Source of the DNA: Liriodendron chinense
Lineage: Eukaryota; Streptophyta; Magnoliopsida; Magnoliales; Magnoliaceae
Direction: 5' to 3'
Assembly (NCBI GenBank): GCA_003013855.2
Contig: PVNU02000950.1
Location: 1-64,000 of the forward strand
Length of the DNA: 64,000 nt
The translations under genes were made by a program, and so were the position numbers. Below are positions 54,241 to 64,000 of this stretch, one piece after another. Positions within the stretch are counted from its first letter, which is position 1; each line of letters opens with the position of its first letter. Below the pieces are notes generated by a model. It saw only the letters and a program-made list of their open reading frames with translations, did not search any database and had not been told where the DNA came from.

Positions 54241-55530
54241 AGGGTGTGTTTGGACGCACCATATATCATGATATTTGGCAGCAAATAAACTGAATAATCA
54301 TGAAATTTCAGGATATTTGGTGCCACCAAACACCCATAAACAATCGAGTGTAAGAAGTTTGGCATCGTTGAGGATGACAATGTTATGGGGGAAGTGGAGA
54401 GAAATAAAAAAATATGATTCTCATTATGCCCAAGGATCAAACGGTGTTCTATTGGGTCAATTCAACTTTGGCTCAAGTGTTCAATGCCCAACTAATCACA
54501 TTGCATGGACATCATCGCATTGCCCTTTCCACTCAATGGCAATTATCTAAATAAAGATGAAGTCTTTTTCAATCTATTGACAACAATTCAACACACCCTT
54601 CCCATTGCCTATGGTTAAGGTTTGATGGACTGAACCATGATTTATAGTTAAGATGTGTTTGTTTGCACCAACTTTCATGAAATATGATGAAATTTTGTAC
54701 AAAATTAGACTGATCAATCATGAAATTTCATGATATTTGGTCCAACCAAACAAACCCTAAACCTTGGCGTATAAGAAAGTTGGCATCATTGAACATGACA
54801 ATCTTGTGGAAAGTGGAAAGAAATCCAAAATACGATTCATGTTATGCCAAGGATCAAAAGGTGGTCTCTTGGATCGATTCTACTCTGGCTCAAGCGTTCG
54901 ACAGCCCAACTAATCATGTTGCCTGGACATCATCAATAACGCCTTCTCTGCGCAACAATGATTATCTAAATAAAGATTAAAGCTTTTTCAATTAATTGGC
55001 AAAGTCCAACATAACAGTTTGATGAACGGTACCATGATTTATGATTAAGGGAGAGTTTGTTTGCATAAAATTTTGCCCCAAGTTAGACTGATTAATCATG
55101 AAATTTCATGATATTTGGTGCAGCCAAATGCATACTAAACCTCCAATTATAAGCAAGTCAACATCATCGAAGATGACAATGTTATGGAAAGTGGCCAGAA
55201 AGACATCAAAAATACGATTCTCGTTATGCCAAGGATTGGACAGTGGTCTACTGGGTCAATTCTAATCTGCCGCATGTGTTCGACGGCCCAACTAATCGCA
55301 TTACCTCGACATCATCATATCGCCCTCTCCATTCAAGAAGATGACAATGTTATGGAAAGCGGCCGGAAAGACATCCAAAATATGATTCTTGTTATGTCAA
55401 GGATCAGACGGTGGTCTACTGGGTCAATTCTAATCTGCCCCATGTGTCTGACAGCCCAACTAATCACGTTGCCTCGACATCATCGTATCACCCTCTCCAC
55501 TCAACAACAATGATCTAAATACAGATGAAG
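54241..55530. repeat. Tandem repeat of about 400-bp unit, three and a half copies
   Basis: Units begin near 54,241, 54,650 and 55,045, sharing TCATGAAATTTCA(T/G)GATATTTGG, GATGACAATGTTATG and CAACTAATCACRTTGC. The last half unit (55,335-55,530) duplicates 55,165-55,330. It occupies the first intron near the promoter. Confidence 0.85.
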
Positions 55531-55690
55531 CCTCTTTCAATGAATTGGCAGAGATCCAACGTCTGGATAATGACCAAAACAAGGTAATTTACGTTCCAAA
55601 ATGTGCGATGACTGCAAGATGGCTGTATTTTGCATCGCTGCAGAAACACCGCCACCCACCTTCACAAGATTCAATAATCACATAAACAGA

Positions 55691-55762
55691 TTAGATTAAT
55701 CCCAAAAATCCCATCTTTGCAGACCCAGACCTTTGAAAGGAAGAATCAACCAAGCTATGCCA
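55691..55762 (-). other. Possible second leader exon with a 7-codon upstream ORF
   Basis: A pyrimidine tract and TTTCAG on the minus strand place an acceptor just above 55,762. The segment below it carries a 7-codon ORF, MGFLGLI-stop, at 55,691-55,714. A neighbouring stretch reads like a decayed start of the family's transit peptide: SG.A...LLGLI.S in orthologues, as I remember them. No intact start or downstream donor could be fixed. It could instead be plain 5' UTR. Confidence 0.3.
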
Positions 55763-55929
55763 CTGAAATTGAATAAAAAAAAATTAATGTCAAACCTTTC
55801 AAATGAAAATACGACTAAAACGATGGAGATAAAAGAGACCCAGATCATAAAAAACTGAAAAATGGTGGAAAATATGAAGAAATCAGAAGAATATAAGAAA
55901 CTAGAATAAGCCCACGAAAGGAAGCATGG

Positions 55930-55930
<1 letters not shown>

Positions 55931-55986
<56 letters not shown>
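55931..55986. repeat. (AT)n microsatellite
   Basis: Uninterrupted TA dinucleotides in the first intron, about 140 bp from exon 1. Confidence 0.95.
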
Positions 55987-55989
<3 letters not shown>

Positions 55990-56115
55990 ATGTGGATTAT
56001 TCAGATTATGAACTAGAAAATTCAAAAAAGTGAAGCAGATTGTATGGATTTTTCATGTAGATGGACCGAAACATTCAGAAAATTATCAAATAATTAACAG
56101 AGTACGAATTCTTAC

Positions 56116-56140
56116 CTTCTGATGAGAGAGAGACAGAGAG
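56116..56140 (-). other. Noncoding first exon (5' UTR) of the aminopeptidase gene
   Basis: This CT-rich leader on the minus strand ends in CATCAGAAG and is followed by GTAAGAAT, a strong donor. The 5' end is estimated from the TATA box. It contains no ATG, so translation must start in a later exon. Confidence 0.5.
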
Positions 56141-56168
56141 ATGAACACGAGAATGAGAGGGTCCCAGA

Positions 56169-56176
56169 TTTTTATA
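56169..56176 (-). promoter_or_regulatory. TATA box of the aminopeptidase gene
   Basis: The minus strand reads TATAAAAA here. About 30 nt downstream a pyrimidine-rich leader begins and then runs into a consensus splice donor. This is the only well-placed core promoter upstream of the coding exons. The start site, near 56,140, is inferred. Confidence 0.6.
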
Positions 56177-56179
56177 AGG

Positions 56180-57059
56180 GTGAGCGCAAGGTTCCTGAGT
56201 TAGTTTTACACCTTCTAAGAAATGGTGGTGACTCTTCCACTGCACACATAGAACTGTCTTACGGAAATCCAGACCGTCCAAATCTCTCAGAAAACTTGGA
56301 CGGAAAATAAAAGAAATACTGAACTGAGAATATGATATTTATTGTCACTTTAACCTACCCATACTCATTGATCGGACGGTTAGATTTTTCTAGTCAATGT
56401 TAGTGTATGTGTGCCCCCATCATCCGCAATGTGGGCCCTCGATTTGGATGGTCTGGATAGCCGTAATCCAGTGACACGTACAAGTATAATGGGACACCAC
56501 CATTTCAAAACGGTGCAGAACTAACATGGAAGACTGGCCGAATATTTGATACTCTGTCATGATTTGGTGATTGATACGCAGGCGCTCCGAAATTGTACGA
56601 GTGGCAAGTATCAATTTAAATTCAACCGTTCAAATTACGATTTACTAGTAGATAGGTTATTATATCAAAATAAAATTATTTAAATATCTTTAACTTCCGA
56701 TGTTTGGACAATTATTTTATGAATTCTCACCGTCCATTTATTTATCAGCTGTCCAATAAGTATCAACCAATTGGAGATTTAGGTAATCATATAAGCATAA
56801 ATTTCTATCTATAACCAATTTGAACATTTTCACACAATTTTGACGGTTTAGAATAAGTTATTTCTACTCCACGTGTAAAATCCTCAAATGACTGTGTATC
56901 AACCATCGTAGTCTTCTAGAGTATCAAAGATTTTTTACTTTATATGTCTGTCTGTATCCTTGAAGGAGGCCGGGATCATCTTCAACGTTTGTAGAAAAAG
57001 CTTTTTAATTTTCAAAGGCCGGTAGAAAAAATAAGCTTGCCGTCCTATGATCTAAAAAC
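56180..57059. other. Upstream region of the aminopeptidase gene
   Basis: Beyond the TATA box I see no coding sequence and no named element. It is AT-rich and probably holds the proximal promoter. Confidence 0.4.
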
Positions 57060-57500
57060 GTATCCTGTGGGGCCCACAAAGGTCTATGTATATCATCGAA
57101 CTCGTTAAAACTGGTTTCCTAAACATGAAAGTTATGGTCCAAAAATATCAGATGAATCCAACAAGGACGTGGGCCACTATTTGAATTCGGAGGTGTTTGG
57201 ACGGTTGTGATTTGTTTTCTGTGGTGTGGTCTAAATGATAATTTTATTGGCCATATTTTTTATAAATCCCATCATCAAAGTTATTATCACTTGATGAACA
57301 TGTTTGATCTCATGAAAACAATATGGTGGACCACAACATAGAAAACAAAATGAAAACCACCTAAAAACCACTGATTAGCGTGATGGTCCACTTAATGGCT
57401 GGATCTTTCTGATTATTTAAAAATCCCAATATAATATTGTTTTGAACCTTATGTTTGGATTGGATTTCCATGAAAACATCAAGGTGGGCCCCAGGCGCAA
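57060..57500. repeat. GTGGGCCC foldback MITE
   Basis: GTGGGGCCCACAAAGG at the left mirrors AAGGTGGGCCCCAGG at the right, with centre phrases TGTGGTGTGGTCTAAATG and GGTGGACCACAACATAG. Confidence 0.65.
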
Positions 57501-57579
57501 GCGTTGCAGAATAATGAGCTGATTCGAGTAGCAAATAGCAATGGAGATAATATATAATATCTATGAAAGAGACCGCGTA

Positions 57580-57955
57580 GTGCACACGCGTGTATGAACA
57601 AAGCTAGTATACGTGTCATAGATCCAATCCATACATCAGATTGGTCCGACCTTCTACGTGCTAGATTCTATTTCCTTGAAAATAAAATCTAGTGCAAACA
57701 GCATGTTGGCCCCAATTTTGAAACACGTGGATGGGTTAGAAAACTTCAGCCAAAGCTTCTTTCGAACCGTACATTTCGTTTGCAAACTGTCGTCGATCTG
57801 ATAAGTAGATCAACTTCAATCTCGATCTATGGCATTCAATTGAGTGGATTCGTTCTGATGGATGGTTTAGATCTAGTACATATCATGCCATGATGGCATA
57901 TGTGTGGCGTGGACACGAGCCTTCTTTAACACGCGTGTAGGCTTACAAAGCTTTA
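57580..57955. repeat. CACACGCGTGT inverted-repeat element
   Basis: CACACGCGTGTATGAACAAAGC at the left and AACACGCGTGTAGGCTTAC at the right. Interior ATCCAATCCATACATCAGAT mirrors GATGGATGGTTTAGATC. Related to 58,210-58,537. Confidence 0.6.
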
Positions 57956-58209
57956 TTCTATAAATATCTCCGCTTGGAATATGCTGACCTGTCTATCAAT
58001 CGTCTAACAATAGACGGCTGGGAAACATTCAACAACGGTCACAAAAAAGAACAGAGATTGGATGACAATCTATCCTTCCAAATCTATTCATTTTTGAAGC
58101 GATCTGGCATCCCCGGTGGGGCCCATCAAATGAACAGCTTGGATGAACGAAGTATGGGCCCCATTTTGTACGGAACGCGAGTATCAGGATATTATTCTCG
58201 TCCTTGGGC

Positions 58210-58537
58210 AAAGCTCATGTACACGCCTCAAATGTGCCAGCGTGGCACGTAGGTACGAGATCCAATCCATCCATCAGGTTGGTCAGACCCTCTACATGTT
58301 TGTAAAAAAGTATATCTGGTCTACTTAGTATGTAGGCCCCAGTAATGGAAATAGGTGGATGTTTTCAGCTAAGTTATTCACAACCGTAGATTTATTTTAT
58401 GAACTATATCCAAATTAACGATCGGATCAACCTGTTTGTTGGATCTGACCATCAATATAATGGTTCTGTTCGGATGGATGGATTGGATCTCATACCTAGT
58501 GTCTTGATTGCACATGTAAGGCGTGTACATGAGCTTT
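58210..58537. mobile_element. Inverted-repeat element with perfect 18-bp ends
   Basis: AAAGCTCATGTACACGCC at 58,210-58,227 and its exact reverse complement at 58,520-58,537. Pairing continues inward with gaps (GAGATCCAATCCATCCATC against GATGGATGGATTGGATCTC). No clear target duplication. Confidence 0.75.
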
Positions 58538-58959
58538 ATAGCACGTGCGTGTGCGCTTAGCAAAGATCACGGTTCTAACTTTCGGAGGTTTCCTAAGAAA
58601 TGATCGCGTACTGTCATGTGCACTATAAAGATACCGTGTTGCACATTTTTTTATCCGTCAATTCATCTATGTATAGGAGATCCAGTCCGTTAAAAAGGTC
58701 GTACCTGTTCCAAGATATCCTTTTATAGAAAAAAAAAAAGGATGATATAATCTTCATATAGTCCGAAAATTAGACTTTTGTCAGATAATCGGTGGATCGA
58801 CTATTTAAATGATAAGGCCCTCATGATCTTTAGATAGGAATTTTTTTCCTTTGATATGATATTAAAGATCCATAAAAACCTTTTTGACGGCTCAGATGTC
58901 CTGAAAATGTAACATATTGGCAGAAAACAAATGTGCTGCACGGTGAGCTTGCACTGCTG

Positions 58960-59480
58960 ATTTGCCGGGTAACACGTAATCCGCTCCTCCTATCCAGAAC
59001 ATCAATCCGTCAAGTCATCAACGGAGAGCACCCATACAGATTGGCCCACCTTGATGAATATATTATGTATCCACACCGTCCATCCGTTTTTCCAGACCAT
59101 TTTAGGGTTCTATCCCAAAAATCAAGTATATCAAATTATCAAGTGGACCATACCATAAGAAACAGTGGTGATTGGCCGTCCTACCATTAAAAACTTTTAA
59201 GTGTGCACCTTAATGTTTCCTTAGTGTTTATTTACCATCCAATCTGTTGATAAGCTCACATGAGACTGGATGAAGGGAAAAAACAAATACAGCTTGATCC
59301 AAAAACTTTTATGTCCCGTTGATGGTCAATCAACACTGTTTCCTGTGGTATGGTCCACCTGATAATTGGATCCGTTTCGATTTTAAGGTAATGTTAAAAA
59401 ATGATTTGGAAAAATGAATGGACAGCTTGGATACATGATACATGCATCAAGGTGGCCCCACGCTAAAGACCTCTGTGTGT
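58960..59480. repeat. Foldback MITE copy
   Basis: Left GCCCACCTTGATGAATA..CCACACCGTCCATCCG mirrors right GAATGGACAGCTTGGATAC..CATCAAGGTGGCCCCACG. The left edge has GGGTAACACGTAATCCGCTCC. Confidence 0.65.
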
Positions 59481-59504
59481 TGACGTCACCGAGTTCTTTG
59501 GGCC

Positions 59505-60562
59505 GGGAGCGAATTAGGTGTTACTCCTACCGTGTGGCCCACATGAATAGTATTTTGTATATCCACACCGTCCATCCGTTTCTCCAGCTTATTTTAGGAT
59601 GGTCTACCAAAAATTATACAAATCCAAATCTCAAGTGGACCATACCACTGAAAACAGTGCTGATTGAGTGCCCACCATTAAAAATTCCGAAAAGCCCATC
59701 GTAAAGTTCTGGTGATGTTTATTTGTAATCCAAGCTCTTGATAATGTCAAGAAGGTATGTATTAAGGTAAACTTTAAAGATCAGCTTGATCTAAAATTTT
59801 TGTGGCCGGCAAAATACTTTTAATAATTATTTATCACTCTTTTTATTGATATGGTCCACCTGAGATTTGGATATTCTTATAATTTTGAACCGCGTCCTAA
59901 AATTGGACGTGTAACAACAGATGGACGTCATGGATATACAAAAAATGGGCGTGAAATAGGTGTTATCCTGGAATAGCTTAGTGGGTGTTACCCTAGCCGT
60001 GTGGGGCCATTTTGATATATTTTTTTATATATCGACACCATTTATCTGTTTTGTCATATCATTTTAGGGTGTGATTCAAAACCCTAACAATATCTAAATT
60101 TCAGGTGGAGCATACCACTAGAAACAGTGATGAATAACCATTAAAAACGTTTTGTGGGCCATAAAAGTTTTGGATCAATATGATATTTTTATTTTACCTT
60201 CATCAAGACCTTATTGACATTATCAAGAGCTTGGATTACAAATAAACATTGTCAAAACCTTCCCACAGGCTCTTTGGAATTTTTAATGGTGGAGCACTCA
60301 ATGACACTGTTTCTAGTGGAATGGTCCACTTGAGATTTGGATTAGCATAATTTGTAGAACCTCATACGAAAATGGTCTATAGAAATGGATGGACGGCATG
60401 GATATACAAAATATCATCGATGTGGGCCATTCGGTAGGGGTAACACCCACCAAGCTCTTTCCGGGGTAACACCTGGTTGGCGCCCACAAAAAATACATCA
60501 AGCCACACACGGTGGAGGTAGCACCCACTAATGTTTTACCAGGTAACAGCTAATTCGCTCCC
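59505..60562. mobile_element. Mutator-like MITE (GAATTAGGTGTT family) interrupted by a second copy
   Basis: Left end GGGAGCGAATTAGGTGTTAC, right end GTAACAGCTAATTCGCTCCC. Flanks CTTTGGGCC and CTTGGGGCC match at 8 of 9. The middle is interrupted at 59,947-60,485 by another member. Confidence 0.8.
59947..60485. mobile_element. Nested Mutator-like MITE with perfect 9-bp duplication
   Basis: ACAAAAAAT lies at 59,938-59,946 and again at 60,486-60,494. The ends are GGGCGTGAAATAGGTG and CACCTGGTTGGCGCCC, variants of the family terminus. The interior is a foldback without ORF. Confidence 0.9.
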
Positions 60563-60571
60563 CTTGGGGCC

Positions 60572-60995
60572 ATCACCATGTATTTATTATATCCATGCCG
60601 TCATATCCAAAAGCTCAAGTGGACCATACCACGAAATGCAGTAGAAACAATGCTTCCTACCATTGAAAACATTTCTAGGCTTGCCATCCAAATTTATTCA
60701 TATGGTCACAGAGACCTGGATGAATGAAACCAAAAAAAAAAAAAAAAAATCAAATATAAGATTTGATCCAAAACTTCTGTGACTCCCAGAAGCTTTTAGC
60801 GGCAGACATTCAATCCCCACTGTTTTCTGCAGTGTACTCTATTTGAGCTTTAGTTTTGTCTCATTTTTCGAGCTCAAGCCTTAAAACGATCTCTCCAAAT
60901 GTACAGACGGTTTGGATATAACATATAAATTATGGTGGGGCCCACAAAACTTGGTGACATCAACTCATCACCGAGTGGCGTGTGGTAACCACGCA
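60572..60995. repeat. Foldback MITE copy, diverged
   Basis: CATGTATTTATTATATCCATGCC, CAAGTGGACCATACC and GTGGGGCCCACAAAAC in family order. The right end CGCAATCCGTTTCC recalls the 4,602-5,136 family. Confidence 0.6.
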
Positions 60996-61427
60996 ATCCG
61001 TTTCCAGTTTCCACTCATATATGACTAAATAGCTAGCGGTTTGGAGAAAACAATGGGCGGTTTTGAATAATTGCTAACGGTACACATGATGGCCCACCTG
61101 ATTCGCGTCCCAATGATCAAAACACGTGCCAGTGCCGGTAGGGTTAGCAAGCGTGCCGACTACTGAGAAAGATGCGTTAGTTGATGCTGGGCAGAGTATT
61201 AATGTTTCATACACAGGCCCTGAAACTTGAAGACTCGGTATAATATAAATCGTTGAATCCACGTAGCATTAGGTGATCCATCCTAATCTTTGATGGTGGA
61301 CACTTAATTCTTGAAAGAGGATAATTGGATGGTTTCCATGTGGGGAGCTATCTGATGCTCTGACAGAGTATGACGCTTGATGCACGGGCAAATTGAAATT
61401 GTAGACGTGGCATACTGTTGGAACAGG
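60996..61427. other. Noncoding interval, nothing recognised
   Basis: No gene or repeat that I can name. Confidence 0.4.
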
Positions 61428-61435
61428 ATCATTGG

Positions 61436-62005
61436 TAGGGCTCTCAATGGAGCGGGTCAGATCCGAAATCCGATTCGCTCCGAATCCGTATAATGTGGAT
61501 TTGGATCTTAAAATAGGTTTGATTAGTTAAATGGACCGGATTTGGATCTTGAAATGGGTCCGATTACTTAAATGGACTGAATATGGATTCACGGGAACAT
61601 ATCCGAGTTTGATCCGACTCATTGTCACCCTACTGTATATGTTATATTCATGCTAGCCATCTGTTTTACAAATTATTTTAGGCCATCTCAACCATACCAT
61701 AGGAAATAGTGGGATTTGCATCATTTTTCTACTAAATTAAATATATTAAATTATATATTTTAAATCATATATTTTTTTTAGATATGTAATTGGGGGTGGA
61801 TTTGGACCTAGATCCGACCCGAATCCGATGGTTATATGGATTTTGGATAGGAAATGGATCTAACAATTTATAAATGGATCGGATATGGATATCACCTTTT
61901 AGATCCGAGTCGGATCCGAATCCGATCCGAATCCGTCTACGGATATATGAACTTGGAGCCGGATCCAACTGAATCTGATCCAGATCCGACCCATTGAGAG
62001 CCCTA
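61436..62005. mobile_element. hAT MITE, 570 bp, perfect 8-bp target duplication
   Basis: Begins TAGGGCTCTCAATGG and ends CCATTGAGAGCCCTA. ATCATTGG flanks both sides (61,428-61,435 and 62,006-62,013). The interior is dense in GATCCGA/TCGGATC phrases. No transposase. Confidence 0.93.
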
Positions 62006-62084
62006 ATCATTGGCTATATTTCATTCTCAACCACCCAGCAAATGCCCACCAATTCTATAATCAGATGCTAAGAAGACTGCATAC

Positions 62085-62528
62085 TGAGTAAACTCTGCGG
62101 TGCCATGATTTATTTATTTTATCCACTTGTCCATCCATTTTACCATATAATTTTAGCTCTTGAGCCCAAAAATGAAGCATATTCAAAGCTGAAGTGGACC
62201 ACACCACTAGTGTGCGTTGAACGTTTACCGTTGAAAAGTTATTGGGGGACCACGGAAGTTTTGAATCAAGCTGATATTTGTTTTTTCACTTCATCCATGT
62301 ATGTATGATCTTATGAACAGATTGGATGAAAAAGAAATATTACTGTGGGACCTAGGAAGGTGTCAACGGTGGAAATCATTATTCCTGCTGTTTCTTGTGG
62401 TGTGGTCCACTTGAGCTTTCGATATGCTTCAATTTTGATATCAACCCCTAAAATGAGCTGGAAAAATAGATGGACAGCGTGGATAAACCACATACATTCA
62501 AGGTGGGCCCAATACAGCTTACTCATAA
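62085..62528. repeat. Foldback MITE copy
   Basis: GAGTAAACTCTGCGG at the left and AGCTTACTCA at the right; the interior has AAGTGGACCACACCAC and GTGGTGTGGTCCACTTGAG as mirrored arms. Confidence 0.6.
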
Positions 62529-62609
62529 CGATGAGAGGGACAGAGGGTACTGATTTAGTAGCCATCCGATTTCAGTCAGATGATCAAATAATCACAATCT
62601 TCAACGGGA

Positions 62610-63070
62610 TCACCGAGGTGGGTGGGATCCCTGATCGTGGGGCCCACCGTTATATATGTGCCTTGTATCCAGCCGTCCATCCGTTTTGAAAACTCATTCA
62701 ATGGCATGATCTAAAAAATGAAGCAGATCCAAATTTCTAAGTGAACATACAGTATACAGTGGTAGACTACCATTAAAAAAATCTCTTGTGGGCCATAAAA
62801 GTTTTGGATCAAGCTTATATTTGTGTAGTCTCTTCATTCGTCCAGGTCTTTGTGACCTAATCGACAGGTTGGATGACAAATAAACATTTCGGTGGCCCTC
62901 ATGAAGTTTTTAATGATGGGATTCAATCATGATTGTTTCTTGTGGCACGGTCCACCGAAGATTTGGATCTGCTTCATTTTCAGGATCATTCCCTAAAATG
63001 AGATGTCAAAATGGATGGACGGTGTGGATGTAAGGCACATAGATCACAGTGGGCCCCCAAGGATGGGGAT
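62610..63070. repeat. Foldback MITE copy
   Basis: GATCGTGGGGCCCACCG at the left mirrors CACAGTGGGCCCCCAAGG at the right, with GTCCATCCGTTTTGA against CAAAATGGATGGACGG. Confidence 0.65.
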
Positions 63071-63211
63071 CTACATAGACCGCGCCCATCAAGGGTGCAT
63101 TTTTGGATTCGAATGTAATTGAAATCCCCTTTCAAAAAACTTCGGGACAATCCAACCACAGTACACTCAACTCCTCTCTAAGGAGTCGTTCTTAACCATT
63201 GGGAGCTTCAC

Positions 63212-63625
63212 ATGAAGTCGAGCTGTGTGGGCCCACCGTGATACGTGTAAAAATGATCTGTATTTAGAATTTAAATGCGCCACATCATCTAAAATAGTGT
63301 AAACTCATGCCTAAAACATTTAAAATCACATGTTGGGGCCTACCTAAGTCTTGGATATGGTTGAATCTTGGTGTGACCCATCATTTCAGTGGGACACACA
63401 CAATGGATGGACTAGATTTCTAAAATATATCTTAGTGGGTCTTATAAACGACCATGAAGATTTCAATGGGTGGATATCTACTCTCAACTGTTGTTTATGG
63501 TGTGGCCCACCTAAGTTAGGAATTGGCATGAATTTTAGGCCTGTGGCCCACCATGGAAAGGTGCATCTGTTTGATGGGGTAGATGTCGATCGTGCATCAC
63601 GGTGGGGCCCATAGAGCTCGACCTC
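63212..63625. repeat. Foldback MITE copy with GTCGAGCT ends
   Basis: GAAGTCGAGCTGTGTGGGCCC at the left against GGGGCCCATAGAGCTCGACC at the right; the interior is diverged. Confidence 0.65.
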
Positions 63626-64000
63626 ATGGTAACTTTTCCTATAGATCTAGAGAGAATCACCTACACACCTTCATAAAGGGTGGCTAACATTGAAGTGTGA
63701 CTAATAGCGTGGGTGGGTGTGCTAACAGTGCAATGTGTGTACCAGCCACCCCTTCTTAGGTGAGAATTCATGCACACCTTTGCACGATTGTCATGGGCAC
63801 AAAATTCAAATGGTCCATGTAATGTGGCACCCCATGAAACCCTTAAGGCCCAACTTTTAACTTAATCCAAAACTCTAACGGGCCATAATAAAGGAAGAGG
63901 CAAATCAAGAGAGGAATTTATTTTTCTTTATTATGCCTACTAAAGTTTTTCTTTTTTTTTTCTTTTTTTTTTATCATGCTAAAGGTTGGGCTTGGGAGGT
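63626..64000. other. Noncoding interval at window end
   Basis: T-rich toward the end; nothing recognised. Confidence 0.4.

Noticed and set aside
55184..55513. 109-codon frame with an internal repeat
   Set aside because: Arises from the half-unit duplication in the 400-bp tandem array, not a repeat protein.
62345..62689. 114-codon open frame as a second host gene
   Set aside because: Overlaps two foldback MITE copies; no domain and no splice-consistent neighbours.

Overview
This is plant nuclear DNA. It holds one very large intron-rich gene surrounded by dense young and decayed transposable elements. I read it as a large-genome flowering plant. A magnoliid-type lineage is my guess, because GTGGGCCC-rich foldback repeats are abundant here; that is inference from memory, not shown by the sequence.

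The only host gene I can support is on the minus strand. It runs from a TATA box near 56,170 to a stop codon at 20,861 and encodes an M1-family zinc aminopeptidase of the PepN / puromycin-sensitive aminopeptidase type (the Arabidopsis MPA1 family). I mapped 29 coding exons, plus a noncoding first exon and a possible second leader exon. Four coding exons are 28 nt or shorter. The GAMEN and HEXXH motifs and the third zinc ligand are intact. The microexon that should carry the catalytic tyrosine (38,220-38,231) looks 5 nt short and breaks the frame, so the locus may be a recent pseudogene, a damaged allele or a splicing oddity. I found no intact chloroplast transit-peptide exon; the first clear Met gives a cytosolic form.

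The left flank (1-20,600) is a repeat landscape. It has several roughly 500-bp foldback MITEs with 9-bp target-site duplications (Mutator-like). It also has a tandem duplication of about 4.6 kb (4,822-9,404 and 9,407-15,314) that carries a copia LTR, and a copia element bounded by GTTGT (11,443-19,216) that keeps a broken gag but no pol. A 1.83-kb solo LTR with target duplication AAGGA interrupts that element. The preserved uninterrupted copy in the duplicate lets the insertions be ordered.

The introns (20,942-56,115) hold a degraded L1-type LINE, RTE-type LINE ends, a 317-bp TRIM with perfect 84-bp terminal repeats, hAT and other TIR elements, a 129-bp near-perfect hairpin, several minisatellites and microsatellites, and a decayed fragment of plastid 23S rRNA (53,089-53,297). 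The right flank (56,180-64,000) is again MITE-rich, including a nested Mutator-like pair and a hAT MITE with a perfect 8-bp duplication. I saw no tRNA gene, CRISPR array or second protein-coding host gene.
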